DNA of 43,411 nt. Source: an uncultured Bacteroidales bacterium (GTDB lineage Bacteria > Bacteroidota > Bacteroidia > Bacteroidales > UBA932). The stretch lies in assembly GCA_934717185.1 (NCBI GenBank), contig CAKUYQ010000023.1:1-43411 (forward strand), read 5' to 3'. The notes under the pieces were generated by a model. That model searched no databases. It worked only from the letters and a program-made list of their open reading frames with translations, and was not told the DNA's origin. Below, piece by piece: positions 39,670-43,411 of the stretch (position 1 is the first letter of the stretch; each line of letters begins with the position of its first letter). Both the position numbers and the translations under genes were made by a program.

Positions 39670-39687
39670 AAAAATAAATGATTAGTA

Positions 39688-42066
39688 ATGTACAGACTTT
39701 GGAAAGAGAATAAGTTATCCATAACATTAGCCATACTTCTACCGCTGTTCTCACTGCTGTTCTTAACCACCATATTTGGTAACGGGCAGTTGGAGAATCT
39801 TCCTGTTGGGGTGGTTGACAAGGATAATTCTGCAGAGAGCAGAGAGGTGATAAGAATGGTGCAGGCGTCGCCAAGCTTCAATCTTGCGCGGGAGCATCAC
39901 TATATGGATGAAAACCAGGCAAGAGAGGCGCTGCAGAATATGGATATATACGGTTATTTTGTTATCCCAAGCAATTACGAGAAGGATCTGTATAACAAAA
40001 AGGAGCCGGTACTTAATTTCTTTTTTCATTATGGTATGTTAGCAGTTGGAGGAGAGGTTAACCGCGCATTCACCACTGTCCTAAACACATACAAAGCTCA
40101 CTTCATAGCAGAACGGGTGGTTGGAAGCGGTTTGGACGAGAGTATGGCCAAAGCTGTTGTAATGCCTGCAACACTAAAGACGGCGGCGATAGGAAACCCT
40201 AACCTCAACTATACAACCTTTATCTCTTATCCGTTCTTCTTTGTATTCTTTCAGATTATCATACTTACACTTATTGTGTACACTGTTGGCAAAAGCATAC
40301 AGAACGGTATAGAGAATAATCTGCACAAAGTGCTTAAAAAGGTATATCTGCTTATGGGAATATTCTTGGCGGAAACACTTTTTGCAAACTTTGTATTCTT
40401 TGTATTCTTAGATATTCCGTGTGCCTCCTCCCCTACCCTTGTAACAATCTCAAGCATACTGTTTGTGTTGGCAACAATCTCGTTGGCAATGATTATTGCA
40501 ATAGGGATTCCCCGAATGAGCATAGCCATAAGCACTGCTTCACTTGTAGGGGCGCTTGGAGCAACACTCAGCGGAGTAACGTTCCCGTTAGATCAGATGT
40601 ACCCTCTGTTCCAATGGTTCTCCTACCTGTTCCCCGTTAGGTATTTTACAGAGATACAGCACAATCTAATGTATAACTACATAGGGTTGGAGCATTCGTG
40701 GATCTATTTCGCAACACTCTTGGCCTTTGTACTTGCAGCACTTCTAATGCTGCCAAGACTCGAGAAGATACTCAAAAAAGCAACAACAGAGGAGAGAGGC
40801 TCAAACTATACCAAATCTGTCCCTATAATCTATACATTGGCTATGCTTATGATTGGCGGCACATACGGATACGGACTGCTCTACAGTATGCTGTACGACC
40901 CAAACATAATTACAGAGATTCCGGTAGCCGTTGTAGACAAATCAAACACACAGATGAGCCGCAAGTATATTTCATATATAGATGCAACACAGGCTGTTAA
41001 CGTTTCATGCTCCGCCGTTGGCTTTCACGAGGCCAAAGAGCTTATGAAGAGCCACAAGGTACGCGGCATAATATATATTCCGCCCGATTTTGAGGAGAAG
41101 GTTACAAACGGCGAAAGCGGAACTATAATGTTCTACGAAACCACAACAACATTCCTCTACTACCTTAACATGCAGGCAGCATCAAACGGCGCCGTGCAGA
41201 AGCTCAACGATGAATACAGGCAGGAGATTATAAAGACACTGCCACCGGCAACATTGGCGGCGCTCTCATCCGCCCCCTCAGTAAGCATAAAAGGGACGGC
41301 ACTATACAATCAAAACAGCGGGTACGGCTCGTTCCTGCTGCCAATTGTAATGACACTCATTCTGTTCCAGATAATGCTTCTTACATTTGGAAACTTCCTT
41401 GGCAGCCGTACCGAAACACTCCTTGCAGGCAGAAAACCGCTTGCAGGCAGATGCAAAGAGACTTCAGACAGATGTGCAACAGACAGGACAGATGCAAACA
41501 TAGCAGACACAAGCAGTCAGGCTACAAGCAGCGCAGGCACAAAAAGAGCAGGCACAAAAAGAGCAGAGTACAACTCTGTCTTCTCTCTGTTTAAAGACGT
41601 TATCCCATTCGTACTTGGATTCTGGGTAATATCATTCTGCCTTTTGGGGCTATACCCAATAATATTCAAGTTACCAACATTAGGCAACCAATGGCTGCTC
41701 TTCTCCTCCGCATTTCTGTTCCTGCTTGCAACAGGATTCATGGCATGCGCCTGCTCATTCTTCTTTAGAGACCGCGAGCGGGTAATGCTGTATGTCCCCT
41801 TCTTCTCGGTAGGACTTATATTTATATCGGGAATGTCTTTCCCGGCCAATCAGATACCATGGTTCTGGAGCGACCTCTTTTACTATCTGTTCCCATCGTC
41901 TCCATTCATAAAGCTCTTTATAAAACTCAACACATTGGGAGCATCATTCCACTCAATAAGCCACGAACTTATTGTACTTTTTATGCAGTGTGCCGTCTAC
42001 TTTTGCATTGCAATATTCGTTTACAGACACCGCAAACTTACACTATTAAAGGATCTTTCAAACTAA
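39688..42066 (+). CDS. Tandem-fused ABC-2 type permease
   Basis: A 792-residue inner-membrane protein made of two ABC-2 (YhhJ/YbhR-like) permeases in one chain. Each half has an N-terminal helix, a large external domain opening with a matching motif (LPVGVVDKDNS at about 36; IPVAVVDKSNT at about 412) and a group of about five helices with FPLDQMYPLFQWFSYLFPVRYF or FPANQIPWFWSDLFYYLFPSSPF. The cytoplasmic loop of the second half carries short tandem repeats (LAGR twice, GTKRA twice). No ABC ATPase gene is in the window. It probably exports a drug, lipid or polysaccharide-like substrate with the upstream HlyD and TolC proteins. Confidence 0.9.
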   Translation: MYRLWKENKLSITLAILLPLFSLLFLTTIFGNGQLENLPVGVVDKDNSAESREVIRMVQASPSFNLAREHHYMDENQAREALQNMDIYGYFVIPSNYEKDLYNKKEPVLNFFFHYGMLAVGGEVNRAFTTVLNTYKAHFIAERVVGSGLDESMAKAVVMPATLKTAAIGNPNLNYTTFISYPFFFVFFQIIILTLIVYTVGKSIQNGIENNLHKVLKKVYLLMGIFLAETLFANFVFFVFLDIPCASSPTLVTISSILFVLATISLAMIIAIGIPRMSIAISTASLVGALGATLSGVTFPLDQMYPLFQWFSYLFPVRYFTEIQHNLMYNYIGLEHSWIYFATLLAFVLAALLMLPRLEKILKKATTEERGSNYTKSVPIIYTLAMLMIGGTYGYGLLYSMLYDPNIITEIPVAVVDKSNTQMSRKYISYIDATQAVNVSCSAVGFHEAKELMKSHKVRGIIYIPPDFEEKVTNGESGTIMFYETTTTFLYYLNMQAASNGAVQKLNDEYRQEIIKTLPPATLAALSSAPSVSIKGTALYNQNSGYGSFLLPIVMTLILFQIMLLTFGNFLGSRTETLLAGRKPLAGRCKETSDRCATDRTDANIADTSSQATSSAGTKRAGTKRAEYNSVFSLFKDVIPFVLGFWVISFCLLGLYPIIFKLPTLGNQWLLFSSAFLFLLATGFMACACSFFFRDRERVMLYVPFFSVGLIFISGMSFPANQIPWFWSDLFYYLFPSSPFIKLFIKLNTLGASFHSISHELIVLFMQCAVYFCIAIFVYRHRKLTLLKDLSN

Positions 42067-42078
42067 AAAAATATAGAA

Positions 42079-42933
42079 ATGCCAGATTTTGCACTCATAG
42101 GAAACCCAATAGCTCACTCAAAAAGCCCTGCCCTTTTTAAGGCTGCATACCAAAACAGCGTCAATAAGGAGTTGAGGGAATCCACCTACACCCTAATACA
42201 AAAGGACAATATCATTGATGCCCTCACCCGCTTTCTCAGCGGCAACTACAAAGGGATAAACATAACAGCACCATTTAAAGAACAGCTGTTCAGCCCGGAG
42301 GTCTTAGAACTTTTCAAAGAATACGGCTATTCTTTTCTTCCCGACAAAATATCCTCTTTTCTTCGCTGCGCCAACATATTGGTAAAGGATGGCAGGCAGA
42401 AAGAGCTGCGCTCGTATAATTCAGATTATATGGGGGTAAAGGCTATAATAGAAATTGCAAGGAAGCAAAAAAAACTTAATCATATAGCAGTTGTAGGGGC
42501 AGGCGGGGCAGGAAAGGCAGCAGCTATGGCCGTTGCAGATTGCGGAATAGAGCTAAGCGTAATAAACAGAACTAACATGAGCAGCTTCTGCTCCGGAATA
42601 AACACTCTCTTTTGCAGACAAAACGGTGCGGCACATTCAGCATCTTTCTGCAGCATAAACGATTACCTGGCAGTCTCTCTAATACTGTCAAACACAGATA
42701 TGGTAATTTACACCATCCCCAAAGAGGCCGGCAACATACGGGAACAGCTTTTGGCCAACCCTCAGATACTTTTGGAGGCAAACTATGCAAACCCCGCATT
42801 CTCAGCACTATACAACGAGAAAGACCTTTATATATCCGGCAAAGAGTGGCTGCTCAGGCAGGCCATACCCGCATTTAAAATCTTTACCAGTGCAGAACCT
42901 TGTATAGAATCAATGCGCAATGCCTTTAAATAA
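42079..42933 (+). CDS. aroE: Shikimate dehydrogenase AroE
   Basis: A 284-residue enzyme reducing 3-dehydroshikimate with NADPH. The substrate site includes GNPIAHSKSP, NITAPFKE with catalytic K67, and NSDYMG with D116. The cofactor loop is GAGGAGKA at about 140-147. The usual NTD motif is NSD here. It is somewhat diverged but complete, with the start 12 bp after the permease stop. Confidence 0.92.
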   Translation: MPDFALIGNPIAHSKSPALFKAAYQNSVNKELRESTYTLIQKDNIIDALTRFLSGNYKGINITAPFKEQLFSPEVLELFKEYGYSFLPDKISSFLRCANILVKDGRQKELRSYNSDYMGVKAIIEIARKQKKLNHIAVVGAGGAGKAAAMAVADCGIELSVINRTNMSSFCSGINTLFCRQNGAAHSASFCSINDYLAVSLILSNTDMVIYTIPKEAGNIREQLLANPQILLEANYANPAFSALYNEKDLYISGKEWLLRQAIPAFKIFTSAEPCIESMRNAFK

Positions 42934-42982
42934 ATGTTAAAAGCATTACGCATTAGAATAAATTTTCCGGTAACTTCTTATG

Positions 42983-43396
42983 TTAGAACCTGCTCTCTAC
43001 ATCCCTTGTACTTATTCTTCTCGACTGCGAAACATTCTTAGCCTTGGTGGAGAATCTGTACGAAACAGAAAAATACAGAGTAGGATAGCTGTACCTGTTA
43101 TCAAACATTATCTTGTACCCGTTGCGCTTGCTTGTTCCGGTATACTTTGAAGCAAACAGATTCAGTCCGGAACATGAGATGCTAAGACGACGCTTTAACA
43201 TGAAACAAGACACCCCCACGCTCGTTTCATATTGAGGATCTACCACAGAAACCGCTGTGTTTCTTTTTCCCTGATAGCTTCCCGACAAATATCCTGTAAC
43301 AGTACGTTTCTTATTAAAGGTAAAATCAACATAGGCGTAAGCGTCTCCGCGATTACGTATTGATTGATGTATCAGATGAGGGTATCTTTGCTGTGT
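42983..43396 (-). pseudogene. C-terminal part of an outer-membrane beta-barrel protein
   Basis: The minus-strand frame reads beta-barrel-like strands with alternating hydrophobic residues: FTFNKKRTVTGYLSGSYQGK, LKRRLSISCSGLNLFASKY and a terminal RYSYPTLYFSVSYRFS, the classic end of TonB-dependent or CarboxypepD-reg-like barrels. The frame is closed upstream by a TGA at 43397-43399, close to the window edge. So the gene is either frameshifted or a remnant; only the continuation to the right can tell. It converges on aroE. Confidence 0.55.
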
Positions 43397-43411
43397 TCAA
43401 TCAATAGTAAT

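Noticed and set aside
1..43411. CRISPR array
   Set aside because: The repeats seen are either degenerate arrays without unique spacers or dispersed elements; no regularly spaced identical repeats and no cas genes.

Overview
The window is about 40% G+C and looks like the chromosome of a member of the Bacteroidales (Bacteroidota). The evidence is promoters of the TTTG-N18-20-TAnnTTTG type, a fused BioB-BioA enzyme followed by bioF-bioG-bioC-bioD, DUF3822 and FKBP-type lipoproteins, and a C-terminal fragment of an outer-membrane barrel. I cannot name the genus.

Layout. At 1-3.0 kb, on the minus strand, is a tight defence-type operon: XRE regulator, DUF2971 protein, HsdM type I methyltransferase, then the start of a DUF1016/YhcG nuclease running off the window. 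At 3.0-5.2 kb is a mostly non-coding, repeat-rich stretch around one unrecognised secreted or membrane-anchored gene. At 5.2-10.4 kb, minus strand, are a UvrA-family protein and a long RelA/SpoT protein with a degenerate hydrolase domain. At 10.4-14.2 kb is an accessory patch: a small MITE-like element, a complete DUF1016 nuclease, a 155-bp three-hairpin repeat, a truncated redox gene, a small membrane protein, a frameshifted ADP-ribosylglycohydrolase and a short orphan gene. At 14.4-20.8 kb is the complete late biotin pathway (bioBA, bioF, bioG, bioC, bioD), interrupted by intergenic repeats and preceded by two palindromes with matching stem changes. At 20.9-30.7 kb is ordinary housekeeping: CoA-transferase, SAM hydroxide adenosyltransferase, MazG, TcdA, a GNAT protein, two FKBP-like lipoproteins, a DHH phosphoesterase, a membrane-anchored protein, DUF3822 and RsmD. 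At 30.8-31.0 kb six DnaA-box-like sites cluster in A+T-rich DNA (possible replication origin).

The most unusual part is 31.3-36.6 kb. Two identical tRNA-Asp(GUC) genes lie in inverted orientation and enclose two gene pairs. Each pair is a large predicted lipoprotein with a nearly identical 5' end, a related N-terminal domain, a cysteine-rich cluster and a Pro/Asp or Gly/Ser linker, but with a different C-terminal putative peptidase (HExxH in one, papain-like Cys-His-Asp in the other). Each is followed within 10 bp by a small secreted protein unrelated to its counterpart. This resembles polymorphic toxin-immunity or protease-inhibitor modules and is my best candidate for an undescribed system.

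The right end (36.8-43.4 kb) holds a TolC-HlyD-ABC-2 permease export operon with no ATPase gene in view, then aroE and the damaged or partial C-terminus of an outer-membrane barrel protein. Spread through the window are several small repeat families and a strongly over-represented 12-mer, TTTGTCGGGAAG.
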